Origin: Parasegetibacter sp. NRK P23
GTDB lineage: Bacteria > Bacteroidota > Bacteroidia > Chitinophagales > Chitinophagaceae
Direction of reading: 5' to 3'
DNA: 64,000 nucleotides
Assembly: GCF_023721715.1 (NCBI RefSeq)
Contig: NZ_JAMDLG010000017.1
Span: 62,001 to 126,000 of the forward strand
This document shows positions 43,112-51,696 of this stretch, piece by piece (within the stretch, counting starts at the first letter, position 1; every line of letters begins with the position of its first letter). The position numbers and the translations under genes were made by a program. The notes beneath the pieces were generated by a model. That model did not search any database. It was not told the origin of the DNA and worked only from the letters and a program-made list of their open reading frames with translations.

Positions 43112-43483
43112 ATGAAAAAAGTCGCGGCACTCATATTAAGCATTGTTTACCTCGCAGCCACGGTTGCGGGTATGGGGCATGTCTCCAACAAGGCTTCTTA
43201 TGCGCATGTAACCGCGGGCATCAAACAGCAACTTCAGCAACCGGTTCAGGAGACTTCCGCTTCCAGTTCGGAAGAAGACTTCTCCATCAACTGCCAGCTC
43301 AAGAAAACAGCCAAACACCTTTCAGGTAAGGTTAAAGCACCCCGTCCCGCGGGATTCAGCTCCATCATTATCCGGGAAGAAAATGCACCTTCAGTAGCCG
43401 CCATTCAGTATGGACTCCCGGAAAACTTCCTGCACGCAAGTCCGCTCCCACTCTACCTGCGGCACTGCGTTTTTATACTATAG
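43112..43483 (+). CDS. Small exported protein of unknown function
   Basis: The 123-residue product has a signal peptide (MKKVAALILSIVYLAATVAG), then a polar, Gln/Ser-rich stretch (AGIKQQLQQPVQETSASSSE) and a single internal Cys (SINCQLKK), ending with PLYLRHCVFIL. The start and the terminal PLYLRHCVF remind me of the small Bacteroidota HYC_CC_PP-type proteins, but the defining HYC and CC motifs are absent, so I do not assign it there. It is followed by another small exported protein and the two may be cotranscribed. Codon use is like that of its neighbours. Confidence 0.6.
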   Translation: MKKVAALILSIVYLAATVAGMGHVSNKASYAHVTAGIKQQLQQPVQETSASSSEEDFSINCQLKKTAKHLSGKVKAPRPAGFSSIIIREENAPSVAAIQYGLPENFLHASPLPLYLRHCVFIL

Positions 43484-43589
43484 AATTGACTTCCATCACA
43501 GACGAATCATGATTTTTCCCGGCAGGGAAGAAAAGAAGAACTATTACCGTCAGCAACAACTATTATTCAAGCTATTTAATTCTACACGT

Positions 43590-43910
43590 ATGAAAAAGCA
43601 ATTCTTCATCGCTGTCCTCCTTATTTCAGGAACTTTCGCAGCCAGCGCACAATCCAACAACGACAACAAGCCCACAAAAGGCTATTATTCTATAGGAAAG
43701 AACGCGGAAAAAACTAAAAAAGCGCCATCAGAAGGCATTACCATTAAGCGCTCCGCAACAGCGCCTTCCGTTCAGAAAGGCTATTATTCCATCGGAACCA
43801 ATAACAGGAAATTACAAAAACCCATTACCATCGTTTCAACTTCCACCCCAGCGGCCCCTTCGAAAGGATATTACGGGATCGGAAACAACGCAGAGAAGCT
43901 GAAACAGTAA
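43590..43910 (+). CDS. Small exported protein with three KGYYSIG repeats
   Basis: From the ATG at 43590 the 106-residue product has a signal peptide (MKKQFFIAVLLISGTFAASA) and three copies of a short motif: KGYYSIGKNAEKTKK, KGYYSIGTNNRKLQK and KGYYGIGNNAEKLKQ, spaced about 34-36 residues apart, with low-complexity Ser/Thr/Pro/Ala linkers. The frame stays open upstream, but only this ATG gives a signal sequence. I do not recognise a family. Each repeat ends in Lys-rich sequence, so the mature protein is basic. A strong terminator follows 19 bases after the stop. Confidence 0.7.
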   Translation: MKKQFFIAVLLISGTFAASAQSNNDNKPTKGYYSIGKNAEKTKKAPSEGITIKRSATAPSVQKGYYSIGTNNRKLQKPITIVSTSTPAAPSKGYYGIGNNAEKLKQ

Positions 43911-43929
43911 GATGGCACCTTGCTCAGCA

Positions 43930-43954
43930 GGCGGCAGCAATGCCGCCTTTTTTT
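43930..43954 (+). terminator. Intrinsic terminator
   Basis: Stem GGCGGCA (43930-43936) with TGCCGCC (43941-43947), GCAA loop, followed by seven T (43948-43954). It ends the plus-strand transcript; the T-run touches the stop codon of the convergent DUF3667 gene. Confidence 0.85.
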
Positions 43955-44780
43955 ATTGCCCGAACATACGGGTGAAGTATTGCGGGAAGTTCAAGTTCTG
44001 GTAGATGTATACCGCAAATACCAATTGGGAAAACAACACCCATAATATAATGCCTGAAAAACTAACCGCCAGCGAACGCATTCTTTCCCCCGCGGTGTTC
44101 AACAGCAGGAAACCATTCAATCCCCACGACAGGTACAGGGCCTGCACCACAAATGCAGCGAGGTACAGTATACCCAGTCCCGCCGTTCCTTTTAAGATGC
44201 CAGCCAGCGGAAACACCAGCAAAGCGAAGAGCAGGTTGCTGAACGTAATGAACAGCATGTTCGCCGTAAGGTGTTCAGCGTAATTGTACCCCTTCCGCCG
44301 GAAAAAAAGCCAGGTGAGCAGCGACAGGAAAGGAATGGCCACCATCGCAATTACGTTCCCGTGTTTGTTCGTAAAGTTGCGCACGTTTTCTACCCGCTGC
44401 ATGGTGGCAACATATTGATTTCGCCCCTCTTCCGAAGGTATCCGGCGCAACACCTGCTCATCAGGACGTACGGCAATATCGGATTTGCGGAACACCGTTC
44501 CGGTGAAAACAAAGATTCCCATGATGATCAGGAAAAAAGTGAAGGGATTGAAATACTTCTTCCGTTTCCCCGCCATATATTCCCGGGCCACCGTTCCCGG
44601 ACGCAACGCGAGCGCTTTCAACAAATGCAGGATGCCTTTATCGGTATGGGTGAACGCATGAAAAAATTCATGGAAAAAATGAGCCAGCGTTAAACGGTGC
44701 GTATGCGCTTTTTGCGCGCATTTCGGGCAAAAACGATCTTCCGCCGTAAGTTCCTGGCCACAGTTAAGGCAATGCTCCAT
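43953..44780 (-). CDS. DUF3667 domain membrane protein
   Basis: The 275-residue product starts with a zinc-ribbon (CLNC at Cys4/Cys7 and CPKC at Cys18/Cys21), then HRLTLAHFFHEFFHAFTHTD and GTVAREYMAGKRKKYFNPFT, the hallmark of DUF3667. About five membrane helices follow (FTFFLIIMGIFVFTGTVF, GNVIAMVAIPFLSLLTWLFF, LLFALLVFPLAGILKGTAGL, and others). These inner-membrane proteins are common in Bacteroidota and have no established function. It is transcribed alone, divergent from the TraB/GumN gene and convergent with the repeat-protein gene. Confidence 0.88.
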   Translation of the reverse strand: MEHCLNCGQELTAEDRFCPKCAQKAHTHRLTLAHFFHEFFHAFTHTDKGILHLLKALALRPGTVAREYMAGKRKKYFNPFTFFLIIMGIFVFTGTVFRKSDIAVRPDEQVLRRIPSEEGRNQYVATMQRVENVRNFTNKHGNVIAMVAIPFLSLLTWLFFRRKGYNYAEHLTANMLFITFSNLLFALLVFPLAGILKGTAGLGILYLAAFVVQALYLSWGLNGFLLLNTAGERMRSLAVSFSGIILWVLFSQLVFAVYIYQNLNFPQYFTRMFGQ

Positions 44781-44879
44781 GTTTTTCAGGTTGTTCCTCT
44801 AATATAAGCAGTTATATCATTTTTTCACCATAAGCAGGAAGCTCCTTATCTTGTTGCCGGAAACCAATCCTTTTACCCC

Positions 44880-47800
44880 ATGCATCCCCGTATTATTATC
44901 CTGGCCTTTCTGCTGCCATTTTTCGCTTCAGCACAAAAAAATGACAATCTTCAAAACACATTGCTGTGGCGCATTTCAGGCAACGGGCTGGAAAAACCCT
45001 CCTACCTTTTCGGCACCATCCACCTTACTGATAAACGTGTATTCATGTTGGGCGACTCAGTTTTGGGCGCGCTGGAAAAAACAGCAGGGATAGCCACTGA
45101 ATTAAATATGGAGGAAGCCGCCAATTATTCTATACAACTGGCCGTTTCTGATGCCATCAAAAAAGAGTTCCTGGAGGAAGATAATCCGGATGAGACTTTT
45201 CTCCAATACAGGGAAGCGCTTGCACGCAAACTGAAAAAACCAGCCAATAAGCTTACGCTGAATGATATCCTGGAAAGAAAACATACCTGGCTGAAAAAAT
45301 CACAGGGTGCGGAAAACATGCAGACATTTCTGGACGCCTATCTGTACGGGATGACCCAAAAACAAGGCAAATGGACGGGCGGGATCGAAGACCTTTCGGA
45401 TCAGACGGGACTGATAAAAAAGGTCAGGACCAGAGACCTGGAAGACGCCATCGCCACAAACCCATTCCGTGCGGAAAACGCCCTGATGCTCGAAAAACTC
45501 ATCGGCATCTACCAGAAAGAGGACCTGAACGCAGTGGAAGCGCTCATCATCAAGGCCTCGGAAGATTCGCTCGCTGACGCGATTCTTATCAGGAGAAACT
45601 ATAAAATGAGCGGCAGGATCGATAGCCTCGCCCGACTGCGCAACACATTCTTCGCCACCGGTGCCGCCCACTTACCAGGCACGGAGGGACTGATCAATTT
45701 ATTGCGAAAAAAGGGATATGCTGTGGAGCCGGTGCTGTCTTCCCAAAAGAAGGACCTATCAAAATACCAGTTCTCCGAAGTTCCATCACCATGGGTGCAG
45801 TTTAAGGATACCCTTGCGGGATTTTCATTTTTTACGCCCGGGAAAACCGAAAAAATCAACTTCATGGGCGTATTGGATATGCACTATTACTTCGACCTGT
45901 TTGAAAACACCGCTTTTTATGGAATGGCTATAACTGGAGCCCCCTCTATGGCCAAGGCCGACCCCATGCAAACAATCGGCGCCATGGGAAGGCAAATGTT
46001 CAAGGCGGGAAAACTGACCGACTCCGCAAATGTGACCCTGAACGGCGTGCCGGGACGTGAGTATTATGGTAATATGTACGGTGGAAAAATGCGCGTGCGC
46101 CTCTTCATCAGGCAGAACAAAGTGTATGCACTGGCAGGGGTTCAACAAAAAACAACCGCGGCCCGGGATTCCACAGAACAAAGATTTTTCTCCTCCGCTG
46201 TGATAGCCCCTTACCGGGAAAATAAAGTTTCCGAAAAAACATACCTGCTCACCACCTTAAACGGAGCACAGATTAAAGCACCGGCGGAAATGGTAAGGTC
46301 CGCAGAAATGAGTGATGCCGAAGATGAGGCCTGGACCATGGAAACAAAAGCAGGTATGCACCTGGCTACCGGAACTTACCTGATGGTGATCTCTAAAACG
46401 ATCAATAAAAAATTCTATATCACGAACGATAGCATCATGTACCACAACGTGGTCACAAACCTGGAAGAAACCCTGCGCGATAGTGTCGTGAAAGAAAAGA
46501 TTATCGATGGAAGGAAATGGCTCCTTTACGAAGGAACTTCAGCAGATGATAAGGAGCTGTTTATGCGCGGCGCCACTGTTGTGGCCAACAACGGACTATT
46601 GATGCTTGTAGCCATCGGGGATTCAGCAGAACTGCGTAAAGAACCCATCCACCGTTTTTTACACGAGGTGTCTTTCCCCGAAAACACGGCACCTTCACTG
46701 CGAAAAACACCGATCAGTGAATGGGGAATTTCACTCCTCACACCCGATGACATTTTGAAAGATGAAACGGAAGGTGAAATCCCGGATTTTTATGCCTATG
46801 ATTCCACCACGCATACCACCTACTCGATTACCCTCGACACCATCGGAAAGTACAACTGGTACCCTTCTGAAAACAGTTTGTGGGAACAATTACTGAAGGA
46901 GCACGAAGAAACTTATGAACTTGCGGGCAACCCCGTTTACGCCAGCGGCACCCAGCCTTCCATGGAGTTCACCGGTAAAACAAAAGGCTCTTTCAACTCT
47001 TATACACGAATGAGGTATATCCTCAAAAACAATGTACTGGCTACATTGTCCGCCAACGGCGCAGCGGAGCAATTGCGCAGCGATTTCAATACACAGGTCT
47101 TCAACTCTTTTAAATGGGATGTGCCGGAAAAAAGCGAGGCCTTGTTTGAATCCAAAGCGGACCTGTTGCTCACGGCACTTCAGAACCCAGATTCCACCGT
47201 TCGATATGAAGCCTACCTGGCCATTCCATCTTTACCTGGAACAAAAGACGTAAATCAATTCCTGCGTAATGCCCTTCAACAAACCTACCCATCCCCTTTC
47301 GAAGATAAGCGTGATGCCTACACCAATTACCAGCTGGCGAAAAAACTGGCGGAAACAGGTGATTCATCCATAATTTCTTTTGCCAAAACATTTCTTGCCA
47401 CACATACGGAACCCGCGGTGAGGGCCAGCGCACTTACCCTGCTCGCCGCCACTACAACTGAAGAAAGTTATAAAGCACTCCAGGAGTTATTTGAAAAAGG
47501 AATACCATATAAAGAAGTACCGCACAACCTCGGTTATCTGCTGCAGGACAGTATCGGCCTCACTAAAAAATACTATCCGGAATTCATGAAAGCCGCCAAA
47601 GACTCGGCGCTTTGTCTGCCACTGATCCAACTCTCGCATTCCCTGCTGAACCAGGGTAAATTGTCGCCAAAGGAAATTTCACCCTTCCAGGATTATTTTT
47701 CCAGCTACCTCTCCAAAAAGCTCGCCGGACAAAAAGCAGAAGAACCGGACTACAGGCTATGGGCGCTGATCAACCTTGCAGACTCTCTGGGCACGCCCAC

Positions 47801-48323
47801 CTTGCTCAAAGCGATGGAACTAATGCTGCAGCACGAAGACGTTTACCTTAAAAAAGGCGCCGCCATGGTGCTGTTGGAAAAGAAGAAAAAAATACCAACG
47901 GCCACTATAAAAGAAATCGCGGCCAGCAAAGCACTGCGCATGAGTTTGTATGAAGAACTGGAAACCCTGCAACTGGTGCACCTGTTCCCCGCGGAATACC
48001 TTACGCGAGGCGCGATGGCCGAAGGCAGCATGTACCAACTCGCCAGTGATGAACAGGAACCGGATACGGTGAAACTGGTGGCAGAAAAGACCGGTACCTA
48101 CAACAAGAAAAAATACCATTTCATACTCTATAAAGTCACGTTTGGAACGGAGGAAGATGCCGTTTCCTACCTGGGGGTTTCGGGTGGGTATATCCTTAAT
48201 TCAAAAGACATCTTCCCTATGAAGGATGTTTCCGGCATTTATTGGGAGGAAGAATTTGATGCCTCCAAACTGGATACCTTGCTGAAAAATTACCTCGAAT
48301 TTCATTATGAAAACATGGACTGA
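44880..48323 (+). CDS. Large exported TraB/GumN-type protein with HEAT-like C-terminal repeats
   Basis: The 1147-residue product has a signal peptide ending FFASAQ. Residues about 25-290 form a TraB/GumN domain, with the two G-x-x-H motifs of the family: GTIH (45-48) and GAAH (261-264). The middle (about 310-720) contains beta-rich segments (LAGFSFFTPGKTEKINFMGV, FSFFTPG) that repeat loosely (AEWGISLLTPDD-like). From about 760 to 1010 helical HEAT-like repeats follow (LLTALQNPDSTVRYEAYLAI, TEPAVRASALTLLAATTTEE, EDVYLKKGAAMVLLEKKKKI). TraB-type proteins are putative metalloproteases or inhibitors of pheromone signalling; the usual length is about 280-300 residues, so this is an extended multidomain form. 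Function unknown. Confidence 0.8.
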   Translation: MHPRIIILAFLLPFFASAQKNDNLQNTLLWRISGNGLEKPSYLFGTIHLTDKRVFMLGDSVLGALEKTAGIATELNMEEAANYSIQLAVSDAIKKEFLEEDNPDETFLQYREALARKLKKPANKLTLNDILERKHTWLKKSQGAENMQTFLDAYLYGMTQKQGKWTGGIEDLSDQTGLIKKVRTRDLEDAIATNPFRAENALMLEKLIGIYQKEDLNAVEALIIKASEDSLADAILIRRNYKMSGRIDSLARLRNTFFATGAAHLPGTEGLINLLRKKGYAVEPVLSSQKKDLSKYQFSEVPSPWVQFKDTLAGFSFFTPGKTEKINFMGVLDMHYYFDLFENTAFYGMAITGAPSMAKADPMQTIGAMGRQMFKAGKLTDSANVTLNGVPGREYYGNMYGGKMRVRLFIRQNKVYALAGVQQKTTAARDSTEQRFFSSAVIAPYRENKVSEKTYLLTTLNGAQIKAPAEMVRSAEMSDAEDEAWTMETKAGMHLATGTYLMVISKTINKKFYITNDSIMYHNVVTNLEETLRDSVVKEKIIDGRKWLLYEGTSADDKELFMRGATVVANNGLLMLVAIGDSAELRKEPIHRFLHEVSFPENTAPSLRKTPISEWGISLLTPDDILKDETEGEIPDFYAYDSTTHTTYSITLDTIGKYNWYPSENSLWEQLLKEHEETYELAGNPVYASGTQPSMEFTGKTKGSFNSYTRMRYILKNNVLATLSANGAAEQLRSDFNTQVFNSFKWDVPEKSEALFESKADLLLTALQNPDSTVRYEAYLAIPSLPGTKDVNQFLRNALQQTYPSPFEDKRDAYTNYQLAKKLAETGDSSIISFAKTFLATHTEPAVRASALTLLAATTTEESYKALQELFEKGIPYKEVPHNLGYLLQDSIGLTKKYYPEFMKAAKDSALCLPLIQLSHSLLNQGKLSPKEISPFQDYFSSYLSKKLAGQKAEEPDYRLWALINLADSLGTPTLLKAMELMLQHEDVYLKKGAAMVLLEKKKKIPTATIKEIAASKALRMSLYEELETLQLVHLFPAEYLTRGAMAEGSMYQLASDEQEPDTVKLVAEKTGTYNKKKYHFILYKVTFGTEEDAVSYLGVSGGYILNSKDIFPMKDVSGIYWEEEFDASKLDTLLKNYLEFHYENMD

Positions 48324-48408
48324 CCGTTTTTTCACCAAACACCCGTTAGTTTTTCACGTATTCACAGGCGTTTTTAACACTTAGTCCACCAGTTTGATGG
48401 AAAATTAG

Positions 48409-48439
48409 TTGGCCATATTACCGGCAGGAATTATCTTTG
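48409..48439 (+). promoter_or_regulatory. Promoter of the sulfate assimilation cluster
   Basis: TTGG (48409-48412) and TATCTTTG (48432-48439), 19 bases apart, match the Bacteroidota -33/-7 consensus (TTTG and TAnnTTTG); the -7 box is exact. Transcription would start near 48446, placing the leader peptide about 32 bases downstream. Confidence 0.7.
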
Positions 48440-48449
48440 TTTCAAATAT

Positions 48450-48467
48450 CTATCGAACCAGTAGACT
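48450..48467 (+). promoter_or_regulatory. CTA-N9-TAGACT motif, candidate regulator site
   Basis: CTATCGAACCAGTAGACT lies a few bases after the predicted transcription start. An 18-base sequence of the same pattern is found before the SUMT gene (51697-51714). CTA and TAG form a small inverted repeat. The position just after the start would suit a repressor, but no regulator can be named. Confidence 0.4.
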
Positions 48468-48477
48468 ATTAGTGTGT

Positions 48478-48540
48478 ATGATCTTACAGGCAACCATCAT
48501 TTCGGGAATGCGCAATTATACTGTGAGCTGTTGCTGTTAA
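48478..48540 (+). CDS. Cysteine-rich leader peptide (20 residues), candidate attenuator
   Basis: A 20-codon frame starts with ATG about 32 bases after the predicted transcription start and ends with Cys-Cys-Cys (TGT TGC TGT, 48529-48537) directly followed by TAA. The stop lies 51 bases before the first sulfate assimilation gene. The middle reads ISGMRNYTVS. The Cys codons fall within the 5' arm of a weak imperfect hairpin: CTGTT (48528-48532) with AACAG (48548-48552) and CTG (48534-48536) with CAG (48542-48544). A T-run (48566-48570) follows 13 bases later. A ribosome stalled on the Cys codons when charged tRNA-Cys is scarce would disrupt this fold, so leader translation could tie expression of the operon to cysteine supply. 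This is inference; tandem Cys codons before sulfur genes are known from mycobacteria. Confidence 0.75.
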   Translation: MILQATIISGMRNYTVSCCC

Positions 48541-48591
48541 GCAGTTGAACAGGTCCGTATTTCGATTTTTAACCACCAGAAATCTACGCGT

Positions 48592-49305
48592 ATGCCGGAA
48601 ATAAATGAACAAGTTGAACATATATCCTACAGTATTAATGGACTGAATGAAGCCGGAGCATTAAAATGGCTGGCGGAAAACTTCCCCGGAAAAGTGGTGT
48701 TTTCCTCCAGTTTCAGTTACGAAGACCAGGCCATCAGCCATATCATCCTGAAGGAAAATCTTCCCATTGACATCTTTACGCTCGACACGGGCCGGATTTT
48801 CCCGGAAACCTATTCCGTTTGGCGCAGCACCAACGAGCGGTACAATACCCACATCAAAGCATATTATCCCCAGGCAGCGGCGGTGGAAACACTGCTCAGT
48901 GAGAAAGGACCGCAATCTTTTTACGAATCGCTGGAGAACAGGAAAGAATGTTGTTTCATCCGAAAGGTAGAGCCGCTAAAAAGAGCGCTGAAAGGCCGGG
49001 AAATATGGATCACAGGCCTGAGGGCAGAACATTCTCCCGACCGCCAGGACATTCCGCAGGTGGAATACGATGCCAGCAACAACATCATCAAATACCACCC
49101 CATCCTGCACTGGAGTTTCGACCAAGTGAAGGCGTTCATTCATGAGCACAATATTCCGTACAACCCGCTTCACGACAAAGGTTTCGTGAGCATTGGCTGC
49201 CAGCCCTGCACACGCGCCATCCGGGAAGGAGAAGATTTCCGGGCAGGAAGATGGTGGTGGGAAGATGCCGCTAAAAAAGAATGTGGACTCCACGTTCATC
49301 AATAA
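48592..49305 (+). CDS. cysH: Assimilatory (5'-adenylyl) sulfate reductase
   Basis: This cytoplasmic enzyme reduces activated sulfate to sulfite with thioredoxin as donor. The 237-residue product has the PP-loop-like nucleotide-binding fold (VVFSSSFSYEDQAISHIIL, IFTLDTGRIFPETY) and the Cys pairs CC (120-121, ECCFIRKVEPLKRAL) and CxxC (203-206, GCQPC) that bind a [4Fe-4S] cluster. The catalytic Cys is Cys231 in KECGLH. The cluster pattern marks APS rather than PAPS reductases, and the operon has no APS kinase gene, in agreement. It is the first structural gene after the Cys-rich leader peptide and is followed 32 bases later by cysD. Confidence 0.95.
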   Translation: MPEINEQVEHISYSINGLNEAGALKWLAENFPGKVVFSSSFSYEDQAISHIILKENLPIDIFTLDTGRIFPETYSVWRSTNERYNTHIKAYYPQAAAVETLLSEKGPQSFYESLENRKECCFIRKVEPLKRALKGREIWITGLRAEHSPDRQDIPQVEYDASNNIIKYHPILHWSFDQVKAFIHEHNIPYNPLHDKGFVSIGCQPCTRAIREGEDFRAGRWWWEDAAKKECGLHVHQ

Positions 49306-49337
49306 TATTCATCCTTAGCAGAGAAAGAAACAAGCGT

Positions 49338-50246
49338 ATGAGCAAGTACAGATTAGATTACCTCGATCAGTTGGAAGCCGAAGCCATCCACATCTTCCGG
49401 GAAGTGGCGGGCCAGTTCGAGCGTCCAGCCCTCCTGTTCTCGGGCGGAAAAGATTCCATCACCCTGGTACAACTGGCGTTGAAAGCCTTTCGTCCGGGCA
49501 AGTTCCCCTTTCCCCTTGTACACATCGATACCGGACACAATTTCCCGGAAGCATTAAAATACAGGGATGAACTTGCGGAGAAACTCGGCGAGAAACTCAT
49601 CGTCCGCAACGTGGGCGATACCATTAAAGCCAAACAACTCACTGAACCCAAAGGCAAATTCGCCAGCCGCAACGCGCTTCAAACCTATACCCTGCTGGAT
49701 ACCATCGAAGAATTCAAATTCGACGCCTGCATCGGCGGTGCCAGAAGGGATGAAGAGAAGGCCCGCGCGAAAGAAAGGATATTCTCCGTACGCGACGAGT
49801 TCGGTCAGTGGGACCCCAAGCGCCAACGTCCCGAACTGTGGAGCATCTATAACGGAAAAATCAGCAAAGGCGAGAATGTGCGCGTGTTCCCCATCAGCAA
49901 CTGGACTGAACTGGATGTATGGAACTACATCAAACGCGAAGGCATTGAACTGCCCTCTATTTATTTCGCCCATGAACGTGAAGTACTCGAATATGAAGGA
50001 CAGTACATCGCTACTTCCGAATTCATTCAACTGGAACCCGGAGATACCGTAGTGAACAAAACCGTTCGTTACCGTACCGTAGGCGACATGACCTGTACCG
50101 CAGCCGTAGCCTCCACCGCTTCCACCATCGATGATATCATCCGCGAAATCACCGCCACCAAAACCAGCGAACGCGGCGAAACAAGGATCGACGACAGAAC
50201 CAGCGAAGCGGCGATGGAAGACAGGAAAAAGAACGGTTACTTCTAA
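49338..50246 (+). CDS. cysD: Sulfate adenylyltransferase subunit 2
   Basis: This is the catalytic subunit of ATP sulfurylase, which makes APS from ATP and sulfate together with CysN. From the ATG at 49338 it is 302 residues, the normal length. The PP-loop motif SGGKDS is at 35-40 (ALLFSGGKDSITLVQLALKA), followed by HIDTGHNFPE, GGARRDEEKARAKER and the C-terminal TAAVASTASTIDDIIREITA. The open frame extends upstream into cysH, but the ATG at 49338 begins the typical MSKYRLDYLDQLEAEAIHIF. It sits 39 bases before cysN. Confidence 0.97.
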   Translation: MSKYRLDYLDQLEAEAIHIFREVAGQFERPALLFSGGKDSITLVQLALKAFRPGKFPFPLVHIDTGHNFPEALKYRDELAEKLGEKLIVRNVGDTIKAKQLTEPKGKFASRNALQTYTLLDTIEEFKFDACIGGARRDEEKARAKERIFSVRDEFGQWDPKRQRPELWSIYNGKISKGENVRVFPISNWTELDVWNYIKREGIELPSIYFAHEREVLEYEGQYIATSEFIQLEPGDTVVNKTVRYRTVGDMTCTAAVASTASTIDDIIREITATKTSERGETRIDDRTSEAAMEDRKKNGYF

Positions 50247-50285
50247 TTATCTGACAGCAGGCTCCGGCCTTTAAATAACGGCAAC

Positions 50286-51530
50286 ATGGATATTCTTCGT
50301 TTTATAACAGCAGGCTCAGTAGATGATGGGAAAAGCACCCTGATCGGCCGCTTGCTCTACGACAGCAAATCGATCATGATCGACCAACTCGAAGCCATCG
50401 AAAAGCAAAGTAAAAACAAATCCGACGGGGAAATCGACCTCGCGTTACTCACCGATGGACTCCGTGCGGAACGCGAACAGGGCATCACCATCGATGTGGC
50501 CTATAAATATTTCGCCACCCCCAAACGCAAATTCATCATCGCCGACGCACCAGGGCATATCCAATATACCCGCAACATGGTGACCGGCGCCTCCAACTCG
50601 GAACTCATCATCATCCTGATAGACGCCAGGCATGGAGTGGTTGAGCAAACCCGCCGCCACTCCATTATCGCCTCCCTGCTCAACATCCCGCATGTAGTGG
50701 TGGCCATCAATAAAATGGACCTCGTGGATTTTTCTCAGGATGTGTACAATAACATCGTGATCGACTACGCCAACCTGGCCCAGGAACTGGGGTTGAAAGA
50801 TGTGCATTACGTGCCCATCAGCGCCATCCGTGGCGATAATATCGTGGATAAAAGTGAAGCCACGCCCTGGTATGAAGGGCCCGCATTACTTTCGTTCCTG
50901 GAAGAAGTGCAGGTACAAGACGATGTGAACCATACCACCGCACGTTTTCCCGTTCAGTACGTGATCCGTCCCCAAACGGATGAACTGCACGATTACCGCG
51001 GCTATGCCGGAAAAATCATCAGCGGCGTGTACAAAAAAGGAGATAAAGTAACCATTCTTCCTTCCTTCGCCGAATCTACCATCTCCGCCATTGAACTGGG
51101 TGGAAAAGAAGTAGAAGAAGCATTCGCGCCACAAAGCATCGTGCTCCACCTGGAAGATGATGTGGACATTAGCCGGGGAGATATGATTGTTCCTTCTTCC
51201 GATATTCCAAACACCAGCCAGGAACTGGAAGTATTGCTCTGCTGGATGGACAGCAAGCCGCTGGTGCCGGGTAATAAATACCTTTTCCAGATCAACAGCC
51301 AGCGGGTACGCAGCGTGGTGAAAGAGATCAGTTATAAACTGGACGTGAATTCGTTGCAGAAACTGGAAGCGCCGGAAAAAGCGGGGTTGAATGATATTGT
51401 GCGGGCAACGATTAAGACGGCTACGCCTATTGCTTACGATGCTTACCAGGTATTGCGTTCCAATGGGGGCGGGATATTGATTGATGAAACGAGTCATGTG
51501 ACGGTGGGGGCTTGTATGATTCAGGGGTAG
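50286..51530 (+). CDS. cysN: Sulfate adenylyltransferase subunit 1 (GTPase)
   Basis: This is the GTPase subunit that drives APS synthesis by CysD. The 414-residue product has the P-loop GSVDDGKS (10-17), DAPGH (87-91) and NKMD (142-145) of translation-factor-like GTPases, and the beta-barrel domains that follow (FPVQYVIRPQTDELHDYRGY, GAGKIISGVYKKGDKV-like). It lacks the APS kinase (CysC) domain found fused to CysN in some bacteria, consistent with the APS route. The stop lies 204 bases before the SUMT gene, and this gap carries a dispersed repeat and a second copy of the CTA-N9-TAGACT motif. Confidence 0.96.
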   Translation: MDILRFITAGSVDDGKSTLIGRLLYDSKSIMIDQLEAIEKQSKNKSDGEIDLALLTDGLRAEREQGITIDVAYKYFATPKRKFIIADAPGHIQYTRNMVTGASNSELIIILIDARHGVVEQTRRHSIIASLLNIPHVVVAINKMDLVDFSQDVYNNIVIDYANLAQELGLKDVHYVPISAIRGDNIVDKSEATPWYEGPALLSFLEEVQVQDDVNHTTARFPVQYVIRPQTDELHDYRGYAGKIISGVYKKGDKVTILPSFAESTISAIELGGKEVEEAFAPQSIVLHLEDDVDISRGDMIVPSSDIPNTSQELEVLLCWMDSKPLVPGNKYLFQINSQRVRSVVKEISYKLDVNSLQKLEAPEKAGLNDIVRATIKTATPIAYDAYQVLRSNGGGILIDETSHVTVGACMIQG

Positions 51531-51532
51531 AA

Positions 51533-51591
51533 TTTCACGCAACTGCTTTGTGCTTCGCACTGCGCAGCGCAAGGGGGCAAGGACGCAAAGC
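51533..51591 (+). repeat. Dispersed intergenic repeat, copy B
   Basis: Begins TTTCACGC and ends AAGGGGGCAAGGACGCAAAG. Unlike copy A it has an insert (GTGCTTCGCACTGCGCAGCG) able to form small hairpins between the two conserved ends. It starts 2 bases after the cysN stop codon, in the middle of the sulfate cluster. Confidence 0.6.
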
Positions 51592-51696
51592 ATAGACAAG
51601 GTTTGTAGCGGTTGAGATTTGGAAGCGCTTGTTTTGTTATGCAGTTTAGCATGGCGCATCTTGTAGATATGCGGAGCTTTCTTTCGGGATAATAGC

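Noticed and set aside
51639-51692. A 17-codon frame before the SUMT gene as a second leader peptide
   Set aside because: It contains no Cys and has no repeated codon for a pathway product, and no promoter fits it.
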